A stretch of DNA of 64,000 nt from Sphingobacterium griseoflavum. GTDB lineage: Bacteria; Bacteroidota; Bacteroidia; Sphingobacteriales; Sphingobacteriaceae. The position numbers and the translations under genes are program-made. Shown in pieces: positions 50,470 through 59,230 of the stretch. Below the pieces are notes generated by a model. It was not told the DNA's origin, searched no databases, and saw only the letters and a program-made list of their open reading frames with translations. Each line of letters begins with the position of its first letter. Position 1 is the stretch's first letter. Location of the stretch: NCBI RefSeq assembly GCF_014653155.1, contig NZ_BNAF01000007.1, positions 62,001 through 126,000 of the forward strand, written 5' to 3'.

Positions 50470-51765
50470 TTATTTGTATAAAATTCTAAACTTAATTGTA
50501 TTATCAATCTGTTTGAGCTGCTTCAATAGATTTTTGTCGTATGCAGCGTGTATGTCGGTAACGGCATATCCGATGTCTCCCTTGGTCATCAGAAACTGGG
50601 ATATGATGTTGATTTGGTTTTCAGCATAGACGTTGTTTATCTGCGCCATTATACCTGGCACATTTTGGTGGATGTGCAGTAACCGATGTGCTTGGCTTAA
50701 ACGTGGTAGAATGAGATTTGGAAAGTTTCGGCTCATCGCTGTGTCACCGTTGTTGATAAAGTCAGCCATTCGACGGGGGATGAATTCTGCATTGCGCTTT
50801 TTGATCTTCTTGTCGTCAAATACGACAATCCCCTTTTCGGTACAAAGTAAGCGGCTTAAATGCCCTTTACTGTCACCGAGGTATCCGATCGTTTTCAGTT
50901 TGTCGGCACGGGCGAGCTGTTCATCATCGATGCGGATGTTATTGGCCAACAGCAGCATCCCCACATCCTTCGTGTACTTCTCTTCGAACGTATCTTTCGT
51001 GCGTACGGAAAATCCGTCTCGTTTTAAAATATGTACGGCTATTTCGGGTACATCACCAATAATCAGGCATAAAATCCTATTTTTAGGGTAAGAAATGGCG
51101 CGTGGGAGGTCGTTTACGTAAAGAAATTCATCAAAGCTCGGCGTAATGTGGTCTGCTTTTTCCGTCACACTCTGACGGGAAATGTTTTCAGTAAAAGCGA
51201 AGAATTTTTCGATGAGCCCAGACTCTTTAAGCTGAAAATCGGAATAGCCATCACCAATGCCAAAGATGCGGCCGTCAATTTGCAACGCTTTCAATAATTT
51301 TACTTTGCCTCCTTCATCCGAAAGTGGATTATTTTCATCGTAACCCACGATGTTTCCTTCCTTATCAAATTTAAAGGTATTGGCGTAGATATTTTCTTTC
51401 TTGATGTGGTAGGGCGTAACGACAGGCGTGATAAATTCTTTAAAGCCACCTGATACGATCCATGCGGTGTCCTCGTTTTTCCGGAAGAATTCTTTGTTTC
51501 GACCGAAGGAACGCGAAACTTTCTTTTTTAGTTGCGATACTAGCTTATCCAAGTGCGACCTGTTTGCATTGAGCAGCTGTACACGTCCGGCCAGACTTTC
51601 TCGGAAGGAGATCTTCCCTTCCATGGCAAGGTTGGTATAATCTTCGATCTGCTGATAGATCTGCTCGCGATCCGGATGGTTTTCCAATGATATGCGCGCT
51701 AGTTCATCCAGCGCTTCCACTTGTGTAAAGGTACTGTCGAAATCAATGATATAATAATTTTTCAC
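50470..51765 (-). CDS. HAD-IB phosphatase fused to a degenerate SerA-like region with ACT domain
   Basis: 431 residues, GTG start. Residues 1-205 are a phosphoserine-phosphatase-type HAD domain: IDFDSTFTQVEALDEL (DxDST/xT motif), WIVSGGFKEFITP and FGIGDGYSDFQLKESG. Residues about 225-350 resemble a shrunken D-3-phosphoglycerate dehydrogenase without its NAD-binding GxGxxG motif. Residues 350-431 form an ACT-like end (FPNLILPRLSQAHRLLHIHQ, NINIISQFLMTKG-type). Probably a serine-pathway phosphatase with a serine-sensing tail. Confidence 0.8.
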   Translation of the reverse strand: MKNYYIIDFDSTFTQVEALDELARISLENHPDREQIYQQIEDYTNLAMEGKISFRESLAGRVQLLNANRSHLDKLVSQLKKKVSRSFGRNKEFFRKNEDTAWIVSGGFKEFITPVVTPYHIKKENIYANTFKFDKEGNIVGYDENNPLSDEGGKVKLLKALQIDGRIFGIGDGYSDFQLKESGLIEKFFAFTENISRQSVTEKADHITPSFDEFLYVNDLPRAISYPKNRILCLIIGDVPEIAVHILKRDGFSVRTKDTFEEKYTKDVGMLLLANNIRIDDEQLARADKLKTIGYLGDSKGHLSRLLCTEKGIVVFDDKKIKKRNAEFIPRRMADFINNGDTAMSRNFPNLILPRLSQAHRLLHIHQNVPGIMAQINNVYAENQINIISQFLMTKGDIGYAVTDIHAAYDKNLLKQLKQIDNTIKFRILYK

Positions 51766-51788
51766 AGTATTTGATTTATGGTTAAGGT

Positions 51789-52751
51789 TTAAAATAGTCG
51801 ACTAGTTTCTTCCAACGTGCGATCGACGGGTTTGAAAAGATATCCTGTCGCGTCGACAATCTTTTTATTGGAATAGGCCAGTTTGGACGCCGCTGCTAGA
51901 GCCGCCTCCCGCGTCAGGGAGGGACGCTCCCGCTTGATCAGCGATACCAGCTTCGCCGCGCGCCAAGCAATGCCCAACATAAAAGGCTTGGCTTCAATGG
52001 TCGGAGATGGCTTGCCCAAAAGCTTCGAAATGCGATCCAAGAGTTCCTTGTTGCTCATGTTTTCGCTGTTTAGGATATAGCGTTCGCCAGATATCTCCGG
52101 TTTGTTCATGAGCATAACCATGAGCTGCGCAACATCTTCCACATCCACAATGCCGACAGTTCCCGGTGGATATATCTGGAGACCTTTTTGAACCATGTTA
52201 AATATTACGCCCGAACCTTTGCTGCCAGATCCTACACCCATAATAACCGAAGGGTTGACGATCACGGCATCCAGCCCCTCCATGATGGCTCGCCACACTT
52301 CCATTTCGCTTTCGTATTTTGAAACGGCATATTTCGAGTTGTCAGCTCCGTCATCCCATTTACTGTCTTCGGTGATAAGCTCACCGTTTTTGCTGACGCC
52401 AAGCGACGCGATCGAGCTGACATGCACGAGGCGTGCCGCATGCTCCAAGCAAAGGTTGACCATATGTTTGGTGCCCTCAATATTGACGTGTAACATGGCT
52501 GCGTGGTCCGCTGGCTGATAGGAAATTTTGGCTGCGCAGTGATAAACCTGGGTAACGTCAGTAAAAATTGCGGATAAAGCAAAGTAATCGGTGATGTCTG
52601 CATCGACCCATTGCACGAGCGATGACGAAACTAAAGCGTCCGGAATAACAGCATGTTCGCGTTTAATGGCTCGGACAGCAGTACCCTGGTCAACTAATAT
52701 CTTGATCAAGGTTGATCCCAAAAAACCTGTTCCACCTGTTACGAGTACCAC
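51789..52751 (-). CDS. NAD-dependent epimerase/dehydratase (SDR)
   Basis: 320 residues from GTG 52751. Extended short-chain dehydrogenase: nucleotide motif VTGGTGFLGSTLIKIL at the start, STYxxxK-type pair in YAVSKYESEMEVWRA, then a C-terminal substrate region. It resembles dihydroflavonol-4-reductase-like bacterial enzymes; the substrate is unknown. 23 bp before the HAD gene on the same strand. Confidence 0.85.
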   Translation of the reverse strand: MVLVTGGTGFLGSTLIKILVDQGTAVRAIKREHAVIPDALVSSSLVQWVDADITDYFALSAIFTDVTQVYHCAAKISYQPADHAAMLHVNIEGTKHMVNLCLEHAARLVHVSSIASLGVSKNGELITEDSKWDDGADNSKYAVSKYESEMEVWRAIMEGLDAVIVNPSVIMGVGSGSKGSGVIFNMVQKGLQIYPPGTVGIVDVEDVAQLMVMLMNKPEISGERYILNSENMSNKELLDRISKLLGKPSPTIEAKPFMLGIAWRAAKLVSLIKRERPSLTREAALAAASKLAYSNKKIVDATGYLFKPVDRTLEETSRLF

Positions 52752-52981
52752 GAGCTAACTTATCGTTGAAATTTGTTCCTTCCAAAGATAGATTATTGTG
52801 GATTGGTATCCAAATCGTTTCGTGGAATAGTCGCGGTTGAAGGGGAATGGCTAGGCTTGCTGGATAGATATCAACAGTTTGTGGATTGTTTTTGCTTCCA
52901 AAAGAGGTATTTTAAGTGCATATTTGTGAAATACATAGTGTATTGTTTTCGTTTTTTAGTACTATTTATACCCACGATACA

Positions 52982-54169
52982 ATGTCTTTAGCTGATTTTT
53001 TTGCACCCATATCTCGTACGGAATTTTGCGCTGCATCCGACTTTTACAACTCACAATTCGGGAAAGTAATTGAAGCCTATGAACGGACGTTTCCCGATTT
53101 GGAAACGGTGGGCACTAAGCCCCATTTGGCCTTGATTGGTGTGGAGGAGGAACGTGGTGCTGTGGGAAATAGCGGTACTAAAAAGTCTCCTAATGCCGTC
53201 CGTAAGTATTTTTACAACTTGTATCAAGGGGATTATGCTGTACGTATTGCCGATTTGGGAAATATTCAAGCAGGAGCAACGATTAGGGATACCTATGTAG
53301 CGCTAAAAACCGTTGTCGAGGAACTCATCAAGCTCGATATTATTCCCATTATCATCGGCGGCGGACAAGATCTTACTTACGCGCAATATACAGCGTATGA
53401 GGCATTGGAACAGCGGGTAGAGGTTGCCATTGTGGATGCTAAGTTCGATCTGGATCAAGATCACGCCGAAAACACAGCATTGGATGCACACACCTACCTC
53501 AACCATATTATTCTCCATCAGCCCGATTATCTTTTTAATTTAAGCAATTTGGCTTATCAAACTTACCTCGTCAGCAAGGAATCCATTAACATGTATGATA
53601 AGCTTTTCTTCAATACCATGCGGATTGGTATGATGACGGGCCGATTGGATCAGGCAGAACCATTGATTCGAGCAGCAGATATGCTCAGTTTCGATATTGG
53701 CGCTATCCGAGCATCGGAGGCGCCGGGCAATGCAAATGCTACTCCGAATGGCCTATTCGGCGATGAAGCTTGTCAACTTGCACGATACGCAGGGATGTCT
53801 GATAAATGTTCCTCGGTAGGATTCTACGAGTATAACCCGACTTTTGATCCCATGGGACACACGGCCAGTCTTGTGGCTCAAATGGTCTGGTGTTTTGTGG
53901 ATGGGTTCTACAATCGAAAAAATGACGCACCATTAATACCAAAGTCGGCCTATATTGTTTACAGAACGAGCTTGGAAAATGATGATTATGAGCTGGTTTT
54001 TGTAAAGAGCAAGAAATCGGACCGCTGGTGGATGCAAGTGCCTTATTTCGGGTCTAAATCGATCAACGAGCGTTATTATTGGGTTCCTTGTCGCTATGAA
54101 GACTATCAGCAGGCGGTAGATGGTGACATGCCTGATCTGTGGTGGAAAACACATCAAAAGTTGCAATAA
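52982..54169 (+). CDS. arginase/formimidoylglutamase-fold protein with degenerate metal site
   Basis: 395 residues from ATG 52982. Matches the ureohydrolase fold (GxGN-like LALIGVEEERGAVGN and KKSPNAVRKYFYNLY), but the manganese motifs are altered: GGxH reads GGGQD, DAHxD reads DAKFD, and SxDxDxxDP reads SFDIGAIRASEAPG. It is therefore unlikely to be an active arginase or formimidoylglutamase. Such proteins are annotated as formimidoylglutamase in Bacteroidota genomes. The in-frame start at 52916 is weaker. Confidence 0.75.
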   Translation: MSLADFFAPISRTEFCAASDFYNSQFGKVIEAYERTFPDLETVGTKPHLALIGVEEERGAVGNSGTKKSPNAVRKYFYNLYQGDYAVRIADLGNIQAGATIRDTYVALKTVVEELIKLDIIPIIIGGGQDLTYAQYTAYEALEQRVEVAIVDAKFDLDQDHAENTALDAHTYLNHIILHQPDYLFNLSNLAYQTYLVSKESINMYDKLFFNTMRIGMMTGRLDQAEPLIRAADMLSFDIGAIRASEAPGNANATPNGLFGDEACQLARYAGMSDKCSSVGFYEYNPTFDPMGHTASLVAQMVWCFVDGFYNRKNDAPLIPKSAYIVYRTSLENDDYELVFVKSKKSDRWWMQVPYFGSKSINERYYWVPCRYEDYQQAVDGDMPDLWWKTHQKLQ

Positions 54170-54241
54170 CCTTTTCTATATCTAAGGAGGGGCATCAGCA
54201 ACAAGTTGGTTGTTTTTGCGCCTGCTTTATCTTTATTATCC

Positions 54242-55558
54242 ATGGAAATAATCGTAGTCGTAGTTATTGGCATTTTAGTACTCTTCCTACTGGTATTAGT
54301 GCGCTCAAATGCGCGAAAAGTTGATAAAACGGAGTTCAGTAAGCTTATCGATGAGCGTCATGTGGTGCAGATGGAACTGGCGAGAGCGTTGGAACGTGAG
54401 CGGTTGTTGTTAGAAACAAAGGGCTTGCAGGATGCGGCACTGGAGCGAGAGCGGAATGAGCGTGCAGCCGTCGAACGCACCCTAGAAGCAACGAATGCAT
54501 TTTTGCAGGCGCAGCAAGAAAAGTTTCATGCACAGCAAGAGGAGATTTTGCGCCTGCGCGAGCAATTTAACCTACAGTTCCAACATATGGCAAACACCAT
54601 TTTGGAAGAGAAAACACAAAAATTCACCGCACTGAATCAGCAGCAATTGGATCTTATACTAACACCCTTGAAGGAAAAAATAAAGACATTCGAGGAGAAG
54701 GTCGAACGCACTTACCACCAAGAGGCTGCCGAGCGGAATGTACTGAAAGGGGTTGTCGAGCAGCTGATGCAGCAGAGTGTGCTCATTAAAAATGAGGCGA
54801 ATAATTTGACCAACGCCCTGAAGGGCGATGCGAAGAAGCAGGGCAACTGGGGCGAAATTATATTGGAGCGTGTCTTGGAACGTTCGGGATTGATTAAAGA
54901 CCAGGAATACATGCTGCAGTCTATTTTTCGGGAGGAAGAGGTAAGAAAGATTCCGGATGCGATCATTTTATTGCCCGAGGATAAACATTTGGTTGTTGAT
55001 TCCAAAGTTTCCTTGGTGGCCTATGAGCGTTGGGTAAACGCGGAGGGGGAACTCGACCAAGCCACCTTCTTGAAACAGCACGTCCAATCTATCGAAAACC
55101 ACGTACGTGATTTATCTGCGAAGAATTACCAAGACTTATATGGTATCCATTCGCCGGATTTCGTGCTGCTATTCATGCCTATAGAATCGGCATTGAGTGT
55201 TGCGGTGCGGGAAAAGCCAGATCTTTTTTCTGATGCTTGGGATAGACGGGTCGTTATTGTGAGCCCCTCCACATTGCTGGCGACTTTGCGGACCATAGCC
55301 AGTATCTGGGTGCAGGAAAGGCAGAATAGAAACGTATTGGAAATAGCGAAAGAAGCTGGCGCGCTATACGACAAGTTTGTCGGTTTTCTGAACGATATGC
55401 AGCAAGTGGAAAGCCATATACAACGAGCTGCAGAAAAGCATCAGGATGCCATGAAGAAACTCTCCACAGGTGCAGGAAACGTGGTTCGGAAAATCGAACA
55501 TTTGAAAGCGTTGGGCGCAAAAGCGAACAAACAGATTGACAATCGGTTTTTGGACTAG
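54242..55558 (+). CDS. rmuC: RmuC family protein
   Basis: 438 residues from ATG 54242. An N-terminal transmembrane helix (EIIVVVVIGILVLFLLVLV) is followed by a long coiled coil (about 45-200) and the RmuC nuclease-like domain (about 215-400) with GNWGEIILERVLERSGL, DAIILLPEDKHLVVDSKVSL and FMPIESAL. RmuC limits rearrangements at inverted repeats. A TTG start at 54206 exists but would add a poor N-terminus. Confidence 0.9.
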   Translation: MEIIVVVVIGILVLFLLVLVRSNARKVDKTEFSKLIDERHVVQMELARALERERLLLETKGLQDAALERERNERAAVERTLEATNAFLQAQQEKFHAQQEEILRLREQFNLQFQHMANTILEEKTQKFTALNQQQLDLILTPLKEKIKTFEEKVERTYHQEAAERNVLKGVVEQLMQQSVLIKNEANNLTNALKGDAKKQGNWGEIILERVLERSGLIKDQEYMLQSIFREEEVRKIPDAIILLPEDKHLVVDSKVSLVAYERWVNAEGELDQATFLKQHVQSIENHVRDLSAKNYQDLYGIHSPDFVLLFMPIESALSVAVREKPDLFSDAWDRRVVIVSPSTLLATLRTIASIWVQERQNRNVLEIAKEAGALYDKFVGFLNDMQQVESHIQRAAEKHQDAMKKLSTGAGNVVRKIEHLKALGAKANKQIDNRFLD

Positions 55559-55632
55559 TGCCGCGTCGTGACGCGCAGGCGTTTTTGCGTAGTCGCCCGC
55601 TTGATTAACCGCTGATTCGATGTCTACCCATG

Positions 55633-57324
55633 TCAATATCCAGCGGCAAAATCATCGCCCCGCGGATCAGCTCCCGCCTGTAATTTTCCATTCGGTAAAA
55701 CAATGATGTTCTCCATTCGTCCTATGCTGCCCCTTTTGTGGAACGGATAGCCATCTTTTTCTAGCTTTTTGCGAATACCAGCCCGGATGGCACCTTCCTC
55801 GACATCGATACGATCGGGTTTCCATTGGTGATGGAAGCGCGGTGACGTCACCGATGCTTGGGCATCCATGCCAAACTCTACAACATTCAGGATTCCTTGA
55901 AACACCGATGTGATAATGGTTGAGCCACCCGGCGTGCCAATTACCATCCTAAGTTGTCCATTCTCTTCAACTATTGTGGGGGACATGGCACTCAGCATAC
56001 GCTTTCCGGGCTCTACGGCGTTGGCTTTCCCGCCAAGCAACCCATACAAATTGGGCGTTCCTGGCTTTACCGAAAAATCGTCCATCTCATTGTTCAGCAA
56101 AAAACCAGCTCCATCTACCCATACACCAGCACCGTAGGAACCATTTAATGTGGTTGTCAGAGAGACCGCATTGCCATCTGTGTCGACAATGGAGAAGTGC
56201 GTGGTTTCTTCGGATTCATATCCCGGAAATGTGTTCGCTTTTACTTGATCGCTCGGTGTCGCTTTCTGTAGGTTTACCTTGCGCATGCGCGCTTGGTTCA
56301 GCGCCTTATCCGTCAGAAAGGCGACCGGTACATCATGAAAATCGGGATCCCCGAGATGTGTCGCCCGGTCGGCATATACGCGCCTTTCCGCCTCTACCAT
56401 GACACGGACGGTGCTGTCCGACTGGAATCCCCATTGCTTTAACGGGTAAGGTTCCACAGACTGCAGCAGCGCGAGCAGTGCTATCCCGCCACTGGAGGGA
56501 GGGGGCATGGAAATGATTTGGTATTGTTTGTAGGATCCGACGATAGGTTTCCGCCAGATGGCTCGGTAGTTGGCAAGATCTGCCTCCGAAATAATGCCAT
56601 TCCCACGTTTCATCTCTGCAACAATTAGCGCGGCCGTTTCACCCGTGTAAAAACCTGCACTTCCTTGGCTTGCAATACGTTTTAGCGTGCTGGCGAGCTG
56701 TGCTTGAACGAAGACATCATCTTTTTTCCAAGGTTTATCCCGAATAATGGCCGCTCCACCGGCATTCAGGGCCCTAAAATGGGACTGCATATGGTTAAAT
56801 TCTTCGGCCTGCTTAGCGGTGAGAGAAAAGCCTTTTTCAGCTAAAGCTATTGCCGGTGCCAACAGTGCGGACCAGGGTAGGGTACCATATTTTTTGTGCG
56901 CTTCCTCCATGCCGGCTACCGTTCCCGGAACGCCTGCCGCTAATTGTCCGTCGAGGCTCAGCTGCGTGATGGGCTCGCCTAAACTGTCCAAGTACATGTC
57001 GCGATGTGCGTTGGCCGGTGCTTTTTCACGAAAGTCCAAGGAATTGACCTCGCCGGATCGGCTGCGGTACACCATAAACCCGCCACCGCCAATGTTTCCC
57101 GCATTGGGGTACACTACCGCTAAAGCAAACTGAACGGCTATTGCCGCGTCTACCGCGTTGCCACCATCCCGAAGTATAGCGACCCCCACTTCGGATGCCA
57201 ACGGATGGGCCGTAACGACGGCTACATGCGAAAATTCTTTGCTATGTTGCGCGTGCTGTTCGTTTTGTCGCACTTGACAGCCGCCCAATAAAAACAGGAC
57301 AAAAAATAAAACGGAAGATTTCAT
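55633..57324 (-). CDS. ggt: gamma-glutamyltransferase
   Basis: 563 residues. It is exported with lipobox LLGGC (after MKSSVLFFVLF), so probably a lipoprotein. The Ntn-hydrolase precursor is cleaved before Thr in EETTHFSIVDTDGNAVS to give the nucleophile; GSYGAGVWVDGAGFLLNNEMDDFS and GTPGGSTIITSVFQ are typical. It degrades glutathione-type gamma-glutamyl compounds in the periplasm. Convergent with rmuC. Confidence 0.93.
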   Translation of the reverse strand: MKSSVLFFVLFLLGGCQVRQNEQHAQHSKEFSHVAVVTAHPLASEVGVAILRDGGNAVDAAIAVQFALAVVYPNAGNIGGGGFMVYRSRSGEVNSLDFREKAPANAHRDMYLDSLGEPITQLSLDGQLAAGVPGTVAGMEEAHKKYGTLPWSALLAPAIALAEKGFSLTAKQAEEFNHMQSHFRALNAGGAAIIRDKPWKKDDVFVQAQLASTLKRIASQGSAGFYTGETAALIVAEMKRGNGIISEADLANYRAIWRKPIVGSYKQYQIISMPPPSSGGIALLALLQSVEPYPLKQWGFQSDSTVRVMVEAERRVYADRATHLGDPDFHDVPVAFLTDKALNQARMRKVNLQKATPSDQVKANTFPGYESEETTHFSIVDTDGNAVSLTTTLNGSYGAGVWVDGAGFLLNNEMDDFSVKPGTPNLYGLLGGKANAVEPGKRMLSAMSPTIVEENGQLRMVIGTPGGSTIITSVFQGILNVVEFGMDAQASVTSPRFHHQWKPDRIDVEEGAIRAGIRKKLEKDGYPFHKRGSIGRMENIIVLPNGKLQAGADPRGDDFAAGY

Positions 57325-57446
57325 GGGTTAAATATAGTTGAAAATAAGGTTTTGTTCCTAATTTTTATAGCTTGCTATCGTCGATTTTGACTCGAAGTTC
57401 TTTAACTTTAAGCCAATTAACAAACGGAAACATAACCAACTTGATC

Positions 57447-58208
57447 ATGATGAGAAAAAGCTTGTTGACTTTTGCATTGCTATGTTGTTTCGCCGCTGTT
57501 TTTGGGCAGCGGGTTCGCGTCGTGTCTTATAATATCCACCATGGAAACCCACCGGCGCAGGCGGGTAAGATTGACCTAGAGGCGATAGCAAAGGTGATCA
57601 TCGATTCGAAAGCCGATTTGGTAGGTCTGCAGGAGGTCGATGTGCGGATCCCGCGGTCAGGTGGTATCGATCAGGCACATCAACTGGCGCAGCTCACGGG
57701 TATGTATTACTTCTTTTCCAAAGGGATTGATTACGACGGCGGCGAATACGGTACGCTCATCCTCTCTCGGTATCCGATTGTTGGTAATCGTCGCTATGAA
57801 CTCCCCATGCCGGAAAGCAGCGAGGGACGTTCACTGGCTATTGTCGATGTGGCGTTGCCCCATGGCAGGACAATCTCTTTCGCAAATACCCATTTAGATT
57901 TGAACGAAACAAATAAGGTAGCGCAAGCGGGGTACATCAATGAGCTTGGTGATTGGTATGATCGTCCGCTTATCTTGGTCGGGGACATGAACGCTAAGCC
58001 GCAGAGTAAAGCAATTCAATTATTGGATACCTGTTTCGCAAGGAACGTGGAGCTCAATGGACCAACATACCCCAATCAAGCCCCCGATTCGGAAATTGAT
58101 TATATCATGGTCGGGAAGCACAGCAATGTGGTGTGGAGGACGTACAAAACCTTGTCAAGCGATGCTTCTGACCATTTTCCCCTTTTTGCGGAAATCGAGT
58201 TCAAGTGA
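57447..58208 (+). CDS. secreted endonuclease/exonuclease/phosphatase family protein
   Basis: 253 residues from ATG 57447 (or 57450), with signal peptide ending VFG. EEP-fold motifs: SYNIHHGN, GLQEVD, GDMNAKPQS, DSEIDYIMV and SDHFPLFAEIEF. Exported members can be nucleases, sphingomyelinase-like enzymes or phosphatases; the substrate is not deducible. The upstream in-frame start at 57372 carries no signal peptide. Confidence 0.87.
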   Translation: MMRKSLLTFALLCCFAAVFGQRVRVVSYNIHHGNPPAQAGKIDLEAIAKVIIDSKADLVGLQEVDVRIPRSGGIDQAHQLAQLTGMYYFFSKGIDYDGGEYGTLILSRYPIVGNRRYELPMPESSEGRSLAIVDVALPHGRTISFANTHLDLNETNKVAQAGYINELGDWYDRPLILVGDMNAKPQSKAIQLLDTCFARNVELNGPTYPNQAPDSEIDYIMVGKHSNVVWRTYKTLSSDASDHFPLFAEIEFK

Positions 58209-58239
58209 CGCCACGTGGGTGGAAAGGACGGCATAGCGA

Positions 58240-58575
58240 TCAGCTTTTCAGCTTGTCGTTGTTTAGGTGCCTTTCTGCATCACGGATCGATTTCTTTTCG
58301 AGGTTTTTCGCTAGCGCTTCGGTCAAGTCAATGCCGGTTTGATTGGCCAAACACATCAAAACAAAGAGCACGTCTGCCATTTCATCGGCTAGATCAACCT
58401 GTTCATCTGATTTTTTAAACGACTGTTCGCCATATTTGCGGGCCATGATACGGGCTACTTCACCCACTTCTTCCATCAAGATGGCGGTATTGGTTAGTTC
58501 ATTGAAATATCGAACACCCGTGGTGCTGATCCATTTGTCGATCAGGGCCTGTGCTTCCTTTATCGTCATATCCAT
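58240..58575 (-). CDS. MazG-like nucleotide pyrophosphohydrolase
   Basis: 111-residue single-domain MazG-type protein: EEVGEVARIMARKYGEQ and ADEMADVLFVLMCLANQTGID supply the EExxE and ExxD magnesium ligands. It probably hydrolyses unusual or excess (d)NTPs. Starts 11 bp after the stop of dtd. Confidence 0.85.
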   Translation of the reverse strand: MDMTIKEAQALIDKWISTTGVRYFNELTNTAILMEEVGEVARIMARKYGEQSFKKSDEQVDLADEMADVLFVLMCLANQTGIDLTEALAKNLEKKSIRDAERHLNNDKLKS

Positions 58576-58586
58576 CTGTTGATTTG

Positions 58587-59045
58587 TTAAAAATTATCCT
58601 TATCCTTGGTGTTCATGATGATGGTAACCGGGCCATCGTTGCACAGGTCGATCTGCATATCCGCGCCGAACATCCCCATCTGTACCTTTTTTTGCAATAA
58701 GGTGCTGAGCATGGTGCCCATCTGCAAATAGAAGGGTTCTGCTGTCGCAGGTTTTGCAGCCTGTATAAAGGAAGGCCTATTCCCTTTTTTGGTATGCGCA
58801 AATAAAGTGAACTGCGAAATCAGCAATATATTGCCATCGACATCCCGAATTGATTTGTTCATCAGCCCATGCTCATCGGAAAAAATGCGGAGATTGGCCA
58901 ACTTCTGTGCGAGCCATTCCATCTCTTGTTGGCTGTCGTTTTCTTCTACGCCCAAAAGAACCAATAATCCCTTTTCAATTGCTCCTGTGCATTTTCCCTC
59001 GACGGTGCAGCTCGCTTTTGTTACACGTTGTATGACTGCTCTCAT
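58587..59045 (-). CDS. dtd: D-aminoacyl-tRNA deacylase
   Basis: 152 residues from ATG 59045 (MRAVIQRVTKASCTVEGK). Hallmarks ISQFTLFAHTKKGNRPSFIQAA and the C-terminal MFGADMQIDLCNDGPVTIIM (with GP motif) match Dtd, which removes D-amino acids from tRNA. Upstream start at 59054 is not favoured. Confidence 0.95.
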   Translation of the reverse strand: MRAVIQRVTKASCTVEGKCTGAIEKGLLVLLGVEENDSQQEMEWLAQKLANLRIFSDEHGLMNKSIRDVDGNILLISQFTLFAHTKKGNRPSFIQAAKPATAEPFYLQMGTMLSTLLQKKVQMGMFGADMQIDLCNDGPVTIIMNTKDKDNF

Positions 59046-59179
59046 GGTTTGCAAAGTAAAAAAGTATTCACATAAAAAGCGAAAAATTAAAGATTAAAAA
59101 AGCGATCAGGTAACATGGCTGAAGTATGCTGAAGGGCTCCAAACCGAGTTAAATGCATTTCATTTGCTTTCTCCTGTAT

Positions 59180-59207
59180 AAAAAAAGCATGGCTATATCA
59201 CCATGCT
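59180..59207 (-). terminator. terminator of the TonB receptor gene
   Basis: AGCATGG / CCATGCT stem with an 8-nt loop, followed by a T-run on the minus strand. It lies 23 bp after the stop of the receptor gene. Confidence 0.7.
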
Positions 59208-59230
59208 CTTTTCATTGCTTCTCGGATCTT

